A stretch of 64,000 bases of DNA from Sandaracinaceae bacterium (GTDB lineage: Bacteria; Myxococcota_A; Polyangia; Polyangiales; Houyiibacteriaceae), in the NCBI GenBank assembly GCA_020633055.1, contig JACKEJ010000004.1, positions 558,001 to 622,000 on the forward strand, in the 5' to 3' direction. Below are positions 1 to 9,702 of this stretch, piece by piece. Both the position numbers and the translations under genes were made by a program. The first letter of the stretch is position 1. The number at the start of each line of letters is the position of its first letter. A model generated the notes under the pieces. That model had not been told where the DNA came from. It made no database searches and worked only from the letters and a program-made list of their open reading frames with translations.

Positions 1-353
1 GCGCTCAATGACGCGACCTCCCCGTCGGGCCCGAGCACGATCAGGCGTGCAGGCTGCGCCTGGCCCGCATCCACGTCCTGGTCGGGCGCCGCGTCGGGCG
101 GCGTGTCGCCGTCGAGCGTGTCGCCGTCCGTGCCTCCGTCGGAGGCGGGCGCATCGGTGACGCTGCCGTCGTGGGGGGTCGCGCTGTCGGGATCGCCGCC
201 ATCGGCGAGACCGGCGTCCAAGCCGCCGTCGGGGGACGCGGTCCCCCCATGACAACCCGGCAGCGCGAGCACGGCGAGTGGGTAAAGGAAGCAGATCGTC
301 CGCGCCCACGATGGGCGCGCGCACGTCGTGCGGGGAAGCAAAGATGAAAGCAT
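1..353 (-). CDS. Putative lipoprotein, Asp/Gly-rich (partial, runs off left edge)
   Basis: The frame is open to the left edge, so only the N-terminal ~117 residues are visible and the function is not recognisable. It begins at an ATG at 353 (a second in-frame ATG lies at 362). It has a basic N-terminus, a hydrophobic stretch and a lipobox-like ending LALPGC near residues 29-34, followed by a low-complexity linker rich in Asp, Gly, Ala, Pro and Thr (repeats such as DGG and DTPPD). That arrangement is typical of surface lipoproteins of myxobacteria, whose functional domain comes after such a linker. The linker is followed by QPARLIVLGPDGEVASLS, which may be the start of a beta-structured domain. 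It lies 36 bp downstream of the LysR gene on the same strand. Confidence 0.7.
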   Translation of the reverse strand, partial: MLSSLLPRTTCARPSWARTICFLYPLAVLALPGCHGGTASPDGGLDAGLADGGDPDSATPHDGSVTDAPASDGGTDGDTLDGDTPPDAAPDQDVDAGQAQPARLIVLGPDGEVASLS

Positions 354-389
354 GAGCGCCATGCTAGCAGCGCGCGCAACACCCCGCGT

Positions 390-1316
390 TCATGGACGTG
401 GGAGACCCTTTCCGAAGTCTGCGAGCGCAGCGGTCACGTGCCCGCGCAGCCACCGGTGGCGCGCGTCGCGCGTGAAGCGGGAAGCCCACGAGACGCACAT
501 CGGGAGGACGGGGGTGGTCACCGGGCAGCGCTGTCGATGCAGGGTTGGGGCGAGCGCGCGCGTGACGTCTTCGGGCAGCGTGGCCACCAGGTCGGTCTGG
601 CTGACGATGTTCAACGCGGCTTGGAAGCTGGGTACGGTGACCGCCACCCGGCGGCGCTCGCCGAGGGCCGCGAGCGCCGTGTCCACGTAGCCCCCCTCGC
701 CGCCGGTGGGCGACACCAACAAATGGTCGGCGCGCAAGAAGGCACGGAGCGACAGCGTGCGGCGCTCACGCGTCACGCAGACGAAGCGTCGCCCGTATTG
801 CGGGCTGAGCACGAGGGCGTCCAGCTCGGGGATGGCGTACTCCCCGCGGACGTCCGGGAACACGCCCACGTCCACCAGGCCTCGCTGCGCCTCGCGTGCC
901 GTGTCGAGGCCCAACGGACGAACGCGCACGTCCAGCGCAGGCGCCTCCGCGCGAATGCGCAACAGCAGGGCGCCCGCCAGCATGGCCTGCAGGTCGTCCC
1001 CCAGCGCGAGCGTGACGTTCCCCTCGGCCTCGGCCGGCACGAACGGGGCTGGCGGGGCGAGCACGCGCGCCGCACCCGCGACCAGCGCCTCCACCTCGGG
1101 CAACAGCGCGGCACCACGCTCCGTGCGTACGAGCCTCCTCCCGGCGCGCACCAGCAAGGCGTCTCCCGTCGCCTCGCGCAGCTTCTCGAGCGTGCGGCTC
1201 ATCGCGGGCTGCCCCACGTGCATGCGCCGCGCGGCCAGGGTGACGCTCTCGGTCGCTAGGAGCGCGTAGAGCGCGGGGAGCAGCTCTGTGGGCGCGCGCA
1301 GTTCCATGTCTTGCAT
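390..1316 (-). CDS. LysR family transcriptional regulator
   Basis: About 308 residues, the normal length for the family. An N-terminal winged helix-turn-helix is visible at about residues 5-65 (LLPALYALLATESVTLAARR, then QPAMSRTLEKLRE), followed by a two-lobed effector-binding domain. I chose the ATG at 1316 because GAGG sits 5 nt upstream; in-frame alternatives are 1337 and 1307. It is transcribed divergently from the NAD(P)-binding oxidoreductase at 1394, with only about 77 bp between starts. This is the classic LysR arrangement in which the regulator controls its neighbour and itself. The effector is unknown. Confidence 0.88.
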   Translation of the reverse strand: MQDMELRAPTELLPALYALLATESVTLAARRMHVGQPAMSRTLEKLREATGDALLVRAGRRLVRTERGAALLPEVEALVAGAARVLAPPAPFVPAEAEGNVTLALGDDLQAMLAGALLLRIRAEAPALDVRVRPLGLDTAREAQRGLVDVGVFPDVRGEYAIPELDALVLSPQYGRRFVCVTRERRTLSLRAFLRADHLLVSPTGGEGGYVDTALAALGERRRVAVTVPSFQAALNIVSQTDLVATLPEDVTRALAPTLHRQRCPVTTPVLPMCVSWASRFTRDARHRWLRGHVTAALADFGKGLPRP

Positions 1317-1393
1317 GCATGCCTCATAGCATTTCAATCGATTTTCGGCATTCGTTCGAGCGCGTCATGCTGACCCCGAAAGCGAGGCACGAC

Positions 1394-2332
1394 ATGGAAC
1401 GAGACGAGCGCGAGAGTCGGAAGATGGTGGTGGTGGGTGCGGGGCAGATCGGCACGCCCGTGGTGCGGCGCCTGGTGGCGTTGGGGCACTCGGTCACGTG
1501 GCTGAGCCGCACGCGCCCGAGCGAGGTGCCCGCCGGCGCACAGCACGTCTGCGTGGACGCGCGCGACCCGGACGCCGTGGCGACCGCAGCGGAGGGCGCA
1601 GAGGCTGTGATCGCCGCGGTGAACCCCGCCACCTACGACGCAGACGTGTGGGCGCGGGAGCTCCCGCCGCTGCACGCGGGCCTGATCGCAGGCGTCGGGC
1701 AGAGCGGGGCGCGGCTGGTGCTGCTGGACGCCCTGTACCTCTACGAGACGGGCGCAGCCCCGCTGAGCCCCGACACCCCACAGACGCCCAGCACGGCCAA
1801 GGGCCGGGTGCGCAAGCAGCTGGCCGACATGGTCGCCGAGGCTCAGCGCGCCGGCTCACTGCGCGCGACGACCTTGCGCGCGCCAGACTTCTGGGGCCCC
1901 GGGCTGCACAGCGCGCTCATCACCGAGCAGGGGCTCGCGGACCTGCGGCGCGGCAAGCGCCCGCTCGTGTTGGGCGACCCCGACGTTCCGCATGCGTTCG
2001 CGCACCGCGACGACGTGGTGGACGCGCTGGTCACGTTGGCGCTCGCCGACGACAGCGTTCTGGGTCACGTCTTCCACGCCCCCGTGATCCACGTCAGCAC
2101 ACGCGAGCTGGTGAGCACGCTCTCTGCGGCGCTCGGCACGCCGGTCGAGCCACGGGTTGGGCCGCGCTGGCTGCTGCGCGTGGCTGGTCTGTTCGACGCG
2201 TCGACGCGCGGCCTGATCGAGATGCTGCCGCAGTGGGAGAGGCCCTACCTGGTGGATGACCACGCGTACTGTGAGCGCTTTGGCGTCCGCGCGACGTCGC
2301 TCGCCGAGGGGGTGCGTCAGCTGGCGAGTTGA
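1394..2332 (+). CDS. NAD(P)-binding epimerase/dehydratase-like oxidoreductase
   Basis: About 312 residues. The N-terminus carries the dinucleotide-binding loop VVVGAGQIGTPVVRRL at about residues 12-27, followed by a Rossmann pattern and an atypical-SDR body (VLLDALYLYETG; APDFWGPG). It resembles NmrA/NAD-dependent epimerase-type proteins that act on small molecules, nucleotide sugars or redox signals; the substrate cannot be read from the sequence. GAGG 6 nt upstream supports the ATG at 1394 over the in-frame ATG at 1367. Its divergent position next to the LysR gene suggests control by that regulator (inference). Confidence 0.8.
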   Translation: MERDERESRKMVVVGAGQIGTPVVRRLVALGHSVTWLSRTRPSEVPAGAQHVCVDARDPDAVATAAEGAEAVIAAVNPATYDADVWARELPPLHAGLIAGVGQSGARLVLLDALYLYETGAAPLSPDTPQTPSTAKGRVRKQLADMVAEAQRAGSLRATTLRAPDFWGPGLHSALITEQGLADLRRGKRPLVLGDPDVPHAFAHRDDVVDALVTLALADDSVLGHVFHAPVIHVSTRELVSTLSAALGTPVEPRVGPRWLLRVAGLFDASTRGLIEMLPQWERPYLVDDHAYCERFGVRATSLAEGVRQLAS

Positions 2333-2420
2333 GTCTCGTGCCGCGCGCCGCGCCAGACCGCCGCGGGTACACTGCGCGACAGGTCGCGCTCCATGGAGCG
2401 CGCCATACGTCGGAGCACGC

Positions 2421-3554
2421 ATGCGCATCGCCTTCTCGGTCCTCGTGGTGATCCACGCCCTCATCCACCTCCTCGGGTTCGTCAAGGGCTTCGGGTTCGC
2501 GCCCGTCGCCCAGCTGAGCGCGTCCATCTCACGTCCCGTCGGCGTGCTGTGGCTGACGGCCTGTGGGCTGCTGCTGGTGGCCGTGGGGATGCTCACCGCC
2601 AGGCACGCGGCGTGGTGGATGCCCGCCGCCGTCGGGCTGCTGCTGTCGCAGGCGCTCGTGTTCACGGCGTGGTCGGACGCCAAGTTCGGCACGCTGGCGA
2701 ACGTGCTGTTGGTGGTGGGCGTCGCGGTGGGCTTCGGCGTCGCGCGCTTCGAGCGCGTCACGCACGCGCGAGCGGACGCGCTGGTGAGCGCAGCGAACCG
2801 CGACGCGGCGCCCATCGAGAGCACGCTCCCGACCGCGACGTTGCCCCCCGCCGTGCGGCGCTACCTCGAACGTAGCGGCGTGGTCGGACACGCGGCGCCG
2901 CGGACCGTGCGCCTTCAGCAGTCGGGGTCCATGCAGCTCTCGCCGGGCCAAGGCTTCCTCGAGATCCAGGCTCGACAGTACGTCGCGCTCGCCCAGCCCG
3001 CGTTTCTCTGGCACGTGAAGCTCGCCATGTTCGGGGTGCCCATCGTCGGGCGTGACACGTACGAGCGCGGGCGTGGACGCATGCGCATCGACGCGGGAGG
3101 GCTCGTCCCGGTCGTGGACGCGGCGGACGCGAAGATCGATCAGGGCGCCCTCCTGCGCTACCTGGGTGAGAGCGTGTGGTACCCGGCGGCTGCGCTCGGC
3201 CCACACATCACGTGGGAAGCCGGCGCAGACGACCAACGTGAGGCGCGCGCGACGATGCGCTACGAAGGCGTCGAGGCGAGCGCCGACTTCACGTTCGACG
3301 ACGACGGGCGCTTCGTCTCGCTGCGGGCCGACCGCTACCAGGGCGGCGGGGAGGCGGCCGTCCTGCGGCCGTGGTCCGTCCGCGCGAGCGCGTGGTCGCA
3401 CTACGACGTGCACACTGGCGAGGAGGCCTACCGGGTGGAGGTGCCCAGCGAAGGCGACGTGGTCTGGCACGAGCCCGAGGGAGAGTTCGTGTTCTTCCGG
3501 TGGACGCTGCGCGACCTGGCGTACGACGTGGACGAGCCATACCCGCGCTGGTGA
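2421..3554 (+). CDS. Membrane protein resembling the DUF6544/DUF6920 family
   Basis: About 377 residues. Four hydrophobic segments occupy the first ~110 residues (starting MRIAFSVLVVIHALIHLLGF), followed by a soluble beta-rich domain of about 260 residues containing LPPAVRRYLERSG and repeated short strands. Small membrane segments plus a beta-rich domain of this kind match my recollection of DUF6544/DUF6920 proteins, whose function is not known. The ATG at 2421 has GGAG about 5 nt upstream; the frame remains open further upstream but that part overlaps the preceding gene. Family assignment is from pattern memory only. Confidence 0.62.
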   Translation: MRIAFSVLVVIHALIHLLGFVKGFGFAPVAQLSASISRPVGVLWLTACGLLLVAVGMLTARHAAWWMPAAVGLLLSQALVFTAWSDAKFGTLANVLLVVGVAVGFGVARFERVTHARADALVSAANRDAAPIESTLPTATLPPAVRRYLERSGVVGHAAPRTVRLQQSGSMQLSPGQGFLEIQARQYVALAQPAFLWHVKLAMFGVPIVGRDTYERGRGRMRIDAGGLVPVVDAADAKIDQGALLRYLGESVWYPAAALGPHITWEAGADDQREARATMRYEGVEASADFTFDDDGRFVSLRADRYQGGGEAAVLRPWSVRASAWSHYDVHTGEEAYRVEVPSEGDVVWHEPEGEFVFFRWTLRDLAYDVDEPYPRW

Positions 3555-3671
3555 GCCGCGCGCGCAGCACGCCCACGCCTGCGGACACCGGTCGGCCCAC
3601 GGCGACGTGCGACGCGCGACGCGCCGGGCGCGGGCGGCTCAGGACCCGTGCTGAGAGGGTATGATGCGTTC

Positions 3672-4220
3672 GTGCGCGCTCCGCTCATCGCTCTGATGTT
3701 GGCCGTCTCGTTCCCTGCCTGTGGAGGCCCGTCCGCGACGCCCGCGGACACACGCGAGGCGCAAGCCCACGACCCACTGAGCGTGGAGGAGGCCGAGGGA
3801 TGCACGGAACGCTACGACATCACCGCGACGCCCGGCACGTCGTTCGAAGACGTGGAGCCATCCGCCACCACCGCGTGGCCACGAGCTGGCGTGAGCTTCG
3901 AGGCGAACGTTGCGCGCGTGGGTGACGCCGTCCACATCACCGGCGTGCTGGTCAACGCGACCGACTCTCCCGCGACGGTGGACTTCCTGACCGGTGGGGT
4001 GATGGGCATCTCCACGAACCCCTTCCAGGTGGACATCGACAGCGTCCCTGCCGTCGCGATCGGCCCGGAGGTGTACCCGGCTCCCCGTCGGGTGACCCTC
4101 GGGCCCCGTGGCCAGGTGACCTACAGCGTCGTGCGCTGTCCCCCGTTCCCCGCTCGCGTGCGTTGGACGTTCTCGCCATGGAGCGGACAGCCCGTGCAGG
4201 GCGAGGCGACGCTCCGCTGA
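3672..4220 (+). CDS. Putative lipoprotein of unknown function
   Basis: About 182 residues from a GTG at 3672. The N-terminus (APLIALMLAVSFPACGG) looks like a lipoprotein signal with Cys near residue 17, although the lipobox FPAC is weak. The rest is a beta-rich domain (GVSFEANVARVGDAVHITGV; VTLGPRGQVTYSVV) that could be an immunoglobulin-like fold exposed in the periplasm or at the cell surface. An upstream in-frame GTG at 3648 lacks a good ribosome-binding site. I recognise no family. Confidence 0.55.
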   Translation: MRAPLIALMLAVSFPACGGPSATPADTREAQAHDPLSVEEAEGCTERYDITATPGTSFEDVEPSATTAWPRAGVSFEANVARVGDAVHITGVLVNATDSPATVDFLTGGVMGISTNPFQVDIDSVPAVAIGPEVYPAPRRVTLGPRGQVTYSVVRCPPFPARVRWTFSPWSGQPVQGEATLR

Positions 4221-4297
4221 CGGCGACCCGTGCCGAGCGCATCGTCGTCGCGCGAGAAGTCGTGACGGATCGACAGTCGGTGGGCAAACTGTTCCGG

Positions 4298-4924
4298 ATG
4301 AGTCGAATCACTGCTTCCGAGCTCCACCGCCGATTGGTCACACTGGACAAGGCCCTCGCAGAGGACCCGCACTTCGCCGTCAACCTGCGGCTCCAGCTGA
4401 ACTCCGAGCGCGCCTCCGACGAGGAGGTGCGCCACGTGGAGGACGTCGCCGGCATTGCGTTGCCCGATGTGGTCGCGACCTTCCTACGAGACGTCGCCAT
4501 GTCCGCGCAGCTCTGCTGGCACCTCGAAGAAGACGGGGTCGAGCGCTACGACACGTCGTGGGGGGGCGGCACGGGCGGCCTCTTCCTTCTCACACCCGCC
4601 GAGATGATCGCCCAGCGTGAGCGGCTCTTGAGCATGACGGAAGCCGACCCGGCCACGACGCGCATCCTCCCCTTCGCGAAGGACCCTGGCGCGGCGACCT
4701 GGCTCGCCGTCTACGCCTCGCGCTTTGGCGAGCGCATCGCGATCGTTCACCACGACGCCTCACTGGACGAAGCCGAGGTGTTCAAGGCGGATGAGTTCTT
4801 CGAGGGCTGGTCACGCGCCGGCTTCCCGATCGAAGACCGCTGGGAGGACCAACCGGAGGAGCTCGTCGCGTACCTCGAGGACGCCATGGGGCTCGAGCCC
4901 GAGGAGTTCGAGGAGGACGAGTAG
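4298..4924 (+). CDS. SMI1/KNR4-like domain protein
   Basis: About 208 residues. The pattern of an early acidic helix, LP...FL near residues 55-65 (IALPDVVATFLRDV), a Gly-rich turn and a C-terminal helix ending FFEGW fits the SMI1/KNR4 superfamily. In bacteria this superfamily contains many immunity proteins of contact-dependent and polymorphic toxins, as well as unrelated housekeeping regulators. No Rhs or other toxin gene lies beside it, so an immunity role is not supported here. The C-terminus is very acidic. The ATG at 4298 gives the domain-sized product; the frame stays open upstream into the previous gene. Confidence 0.55.
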   Translation: MSRITASELHRRLVTLDKALAEDPHFAVNLRLQLNSERASDEEVRHVEDVAGIALPDVVATFLRDVAMSAQLCWHLEEDGVERYDTSWGGGTGGLFLLTPAEMIAQRERLLSMTEADPATTRILPFAKDPGAATWLAVYASRFGERIAIVHHDASLDEAEVFKADEFFEGWSRAGFPIEDRWEDQPEELVAYLEDAMGLEPEEFEEDE

Positions 4925-4993
4925 CAGGCGCACGAGGCGCGGCTCACGTCCCGCGGGTTGACGTGCCCCGCGGCGTGCAGTGAAGTGCGGCCC

Positions 4994-6016
4994 ATGCGTC
5001 ATCGTATCTCGCTGCACCTGACGGGCAGCTCCGCGGCCGAGTTGGTGAGCGCCGCGCGCGCCTGTGAAGACGCGGGGGTGCACTCCCTGATCGCGTCCGA
5101 GCTGTACACCAACCCGTTCGTCCCGCTCGCTGCGGTGGCGGCGAGCACGTCGCGCATCGGCTTGAGCACCGGCATCGCGCTCGCCTTCGTGCGCAGCCCG
5201 CTGTCGCTGGCGCTCGAGGCGCTCGACCTGGACGCGCTCACCGGCGGGCGCTTCACGCTGGGGCTGGGCACGGGCGTCAAGACGCTGAACGAGCAGTGGC
5301 ACGGCGTCACGAACTTCGGGCCGCCCGTGGCCCACATGCGTGAGGTGGTGGCGTTCCTGCGGCACTTCAACGCGCACGCGCATCTGGGACAGCCCATCCA
5401 GTTCGACGGGCAGTTCGTGAAGGTGCACATGGAGGGCTACCAGCGCCCCGTCGCGCCCCTGCGCGAGCGCATCCCCATCCACCTCGGGGCCAACCGCAGC
5501 AAGATGCTGGAGCTGGCCGGCGAGGTCGCGGACGGTGTCCTGGGGCACGTGTTCGTCTCGCCGCGGCAGCTGCGCGACGAGGTGCTGCCGGCCATCGGCC
5601 GGGGCCTGTCGAAGGCTGGCCGCGCGCGCGAGGACTTCACGCTGGGCGCGGGCATCACGTGCGCCATCGACGACGACCGCGCCACGGCGCGCCACCACGC
5701 CCGCGGCCCGCTCGCGTTCTACGCCACCGTGCGGACCTACGAGCCGCTCTTCGCGGCTGACGGCTTCTCGGCCGAGGTGACGGCGATTCGCGAGCGCTTC
5801 CACGCGGGCGACAAGCGGGGCGCGGTGAGCCTCGTGACGGACGCCATGGTGGACACCTACTGCGCCGCCGGCACGCCGGACGAGGTGCTGCGCAAGGTGG
5901 CCGAGTACGACGGCCTGCTCGACATCAAGGGCGTGAGCCCTCCGCGTCACTTCTGCCCGCCCGACGCGCACACCGCGTACCGCGCGCGCATCCTCGAGGT
6001 GTTCGCGAACGCGTGA
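4994..6016 (+). CDS. LLM-class (luciferase-like) flavin/F420-dependent oxidoreductase
   Basis: About 340 residues, the usual size for bacterial luciferase-like monooxygenases and F420-dependent dehydrogenases. Family hallmarks visible are an early SAARACEDAGVHSLIASELY segment, the RIGLSTGIALAFVRSPLSLA strand/helix and LTGGRFTLGLGTG near residues 85-97. It should fold as a TIM barrel binding FMN or F420; substrate and cofactor cannot be decided from sequence. The ATG at 4994 is the first plausible start after a short intergenic region. It converges on gnd, with 22 bp between stop codons. Confidence 0.82.
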   Translation: MRHRISLHLTGSSAAELVSAARACEDAGVHSLIASELYTNPFVPLAAVAASTSRIGLSTGIALAFVRSPLSLALEALDLDALTGGRFTLGLGTGVKTLNEQWHGVTNFGPPVAHMREVVAFLRHFNAHAHLGQPIQFDGQFVKVHMEGYQRPVAPLRERIPIHLGANRSKMLELAGEVADGVLGHVFVSPRQLRDEVLPAIGRGLSKAGRAREDFTLGAGITCAIDDDRATARHHARGPLAFYATVRTYEPLFAADGFSAEVTAIRERFHAGDKRGAVSLVTDAMVDTYCAAGTPDEVLRKVAEYDGLLDIKGVSPPRHFCPPDAHTAYRARILEVFANA

Positions 6017-6038
6017 CGGCGCGCGGCACGACGATGCG

Positions 6039-7478
6039 TCAGCGCCCGCGGCGCGGCCAGTCGGTGTGCACGGGCACGTCGGGCGCGTCGATCCGCCTGT
6101 ACGTGTGGCTGCCGAAGTAATCGCGCTGTGCCTGGATGATGTTGGCGCTGCCGCGCGCCGTGGCCAGCGTCTCGAGCCAGCCGAGCGACGCCGACAGCGC
6201 TGGCACCGGGATGCCCGCCAAGGCCGCGGCGGACACGGTGCGGCGCAGCGCAGGCGTGGCCTCACGCAGCTGCGGCGCGAGCGCCGGGGCAAGCGCCAAG
6301 AGGGGCAGCTCGGGGTCCGCTCGGTAGGTCTCGCTGATGACCCCGAGGAAGCCCGCACGGATGATGCAGCCCGCCGTCCAGATACGCGCCACCTCGGCCA
6401 GGTCGATGCCATAGTCGCGCTCGGCGCTGGCCGCCCGCAGCATCGCGAAACCCTGCGTGTAGCTCGCCATCTTCGAGGCGAAGAGCGCGCGGCGCAGCGT
6501 GTCCACGTCGACCCCCGCGAACGGCTCGGCGTCACGGGGACGCAGGGCCCCCTCGGCCTCCAGCCGCAAGCCGCGTCCGCTGGATAGCGCGCGCGCGTCG
6601 AGGGCGGCGGCGATGGTGGGGATCGGCACGCCCAGCTCGATGGCGGCCATCACGGTCCAGCGGCCCGTGCCCTTCTGGCCCGCTTGGTCGACGATGGCGT
6701 CCACCAGCGGCGCGCCGGGCTGCTGTGGATCGTCGGCCAGAAAGATGTCGGCGGTGATGTCGATCAGGTAGCTGTCGAGCTCCTGCTCGTTCCACGCCGC
6801 GAACGTCGCGGACACCTGCGCCGCGCTCTGTCCGAGGCCCCTCCGCAGCAAGGTGGCGGCCTCGGCGATGAGCTGCATGTCCCCGTACTCGATGCCGTTG
6901 TGGGTCATCTTCACGAAGTGGCCCGCGCTGCCGCGCCCGCAGTAGGTCACACACGGGCCGCTCGCGCTCTTCGCAGAGATGGCGGTCAGCACCGGCGAGA
7001 GGCGGCGCCAGGCCTCGACGTCGCCCCCCGGCATCAGGCTGGGCCCCAGCAGCGCCCCCTCGCTGCCGCCGCTGATGCCCATCCCGACGAAGCGCCACAC
7101 CTCGGAGGCCGCGCGCGCGTTGCGACGGTCGGTGTCCGTGTAGAGGCTGTTGCCGCCGTCGACCACGATGTCGTCGGCTTCGAGGTGCGGGGCGAGTCCG
7201 TCGAGCACCGCATCCACGGCAGGGCCCGCGTTCACCAACAGGATGATGCGGCGTGGCCGCTCGAGGCGCGCCACCATCTCGGCCAGCGACGCGGAGATGC
7301 AGAACTGCCCGTCGGGCTCGCTCGCGGCCAGCCGGGCGCCGGCCCCTGGGTCCAGGTCGAAGCCCCCCACGCGCAGGCCGCGCCGCGCGAAGTTGCGCGC
7401 CAAGTTGGCGCCCATCACGCCCAGGCCGACTACGGCTACGTCGTCGAGAGCTTCGGAGTCTGGGCTGGGCTGGGTCAT
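6039..7478 (-). CDS. gnd: 6-phosphogluconate dehydrogenase (decarboxylating)
   Basis: Converts 6-phosphogluconate to ribulose 5-phosphate with CO2 release and NADP reduction, the last oxidative step of the pentose phosphate pathway. It has 479 residues, close to the classical ~470-residue enzyme. The N-terminal cofactor site VVGLGVMGANLARNFARRG is at about residues 15-33. The substrate-site segment MTHNGIEYGDMQLI and the C-terminal-domain signature GTGRWTVMAAIELGVPIPT are both present. Its ATG overlaps the stop codon of pgl by 4 bp (ATGA), so it is the last gene of a coupled zwf-pgl-gnd set. Confidence 0.95.
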   Translation of the reverse strand: MTQPSPDSEALDDVAVVGLGVMGANLARNFARRGLRVGGFDLDPGAGARLAASEPDGQFCISASLAEMVARLERPRRIILLVNAGPAVDAVLDGLAPHLEADDIVVDGGNSLYTDTDRRNARAASEVWRFVGMGISGGSEGALLGPSLMPGGDVEAWRRLSPVLTAISAKSASGPCVTYCGRGSAGHFVKMTHNGIEYGDMQLIAEAATLLRRGLGQSAAQVSATFAAWNEQELDSYLIDITADIFLADDPQQPGAPLVDAIVDQAGQKGTGRWTVMAAIELGVPIPTIAAALDARALSSGRGLRLEAEGALRPRDAEPFAGVDVDTLRRALFASKMASYTQGFAMLRAASAERDYGIDLAEVARIWTAGCIIRAGFLGVISETYRADPELPLLALAPALAPQLREATPALRRTVSAAALAGIPVPALSASLGWLETLATARGSANIIQAQRDYFGSHTYRRIDAPDVPVHTDWPRRGR

Positions 7479-8157
7479 GGGCTGACGTCCTGGTCGGTGA
7501 CGAACACGAGGTGGGGGAGCCCCGTCGTGGGGAGACTCGGGGCGCCGCGCAGGGCGCGCTCCAACGCTTCGCGCTTGGCCTCGCCGAAGGCCAGCACCAC
7601 GCAGAGCCCCGCGCGCATGAGCGCGTGGCGGGTGAGGGTCACGCGGGCCGCCGGAGGCTTGGGGCTGTCGTCCACGTGCGCGATGTACGTCTCAGGTCCT
7701 GGGTCGGGGTGCCCCGGGAAGAGCGACGCGACGTGCCCATCCGGCCCGAGCCCCAGCAGGGCGACGTCCAGCCGCGCATCGAAGCGCCGCCGAAACGGGA
7801 GCGACGCGCGCATGGCCGCGACGTGCGGACGTTCCCCGTCTTGGTAGAGGGGCAACTCGTAGGCCGGGGGGTGGCTCGCAAGCAGCGCTCCCTCGCGATG
7901 CAGGGCCCCGCGTGTACTGTCTTCCGACGCGTAGGGCACGCAGCGCTCGTCCGTGTACGTGAGCAACACGTCGCTCCATCGCGCACCCAGGGCCTCGCGG
8001 ATGGGGCCTACCGCCGCCGCCGCCGAGCCGCCAGGGACGGCCAGGCGCGGCGACTGCACGGAGGTGAGCCGCCCCACCACCAAAGACACCGCCTGGGCGA
8101 CGGGGTCCGCGTGCTGCACGACGCGCGGCGCGTGAGCTGCGTCCGCGACCGAGCGCG

Positions 8158-8161
<4 letters not shown>
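7475..8161 (-). CDS. pgl: 6-phosphogluconolactonase
   Basis: Hydrolyses 6-phosphogluconolactone, the product of Zwf. About 228 residues from a GTG at 8161 whose bases overlap the TGA of zwf (GTGA). Features of the NagB-like/DevB family are AVPGGSAAAAV near residue 35, TYTDERCVPYASEDSTRGAL and LLGLGPDGHVASLFPGHP. The frame stays open upstream through zwf, but that extension is antiparallel noise; the coupled GTG fits the family length. The gene sits between zwf and gnd with 4-bp overlaps at both ends, so the three products are probably made in balanced amounts. Confidence 0.93.
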
Positions 8162-9690
<1,529 letters not shown>

Positions 9691-9702
9691 GGCGCAGTTG
9701 TA

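Noticed and set aside
4298..4924. SMI1/KNR4-like gene as an immunity protein of a toxin system
   Set aside because: No toxin gene or Rhs/CDI context is adjacent and the family also has housekeeping members.
4811..6535. Long minus-strand open frame across the LLM gene and the end of gnd
   Set aside because: It crosses two well-supported genes, its translation is low complexity and it has no independent start or family signal.
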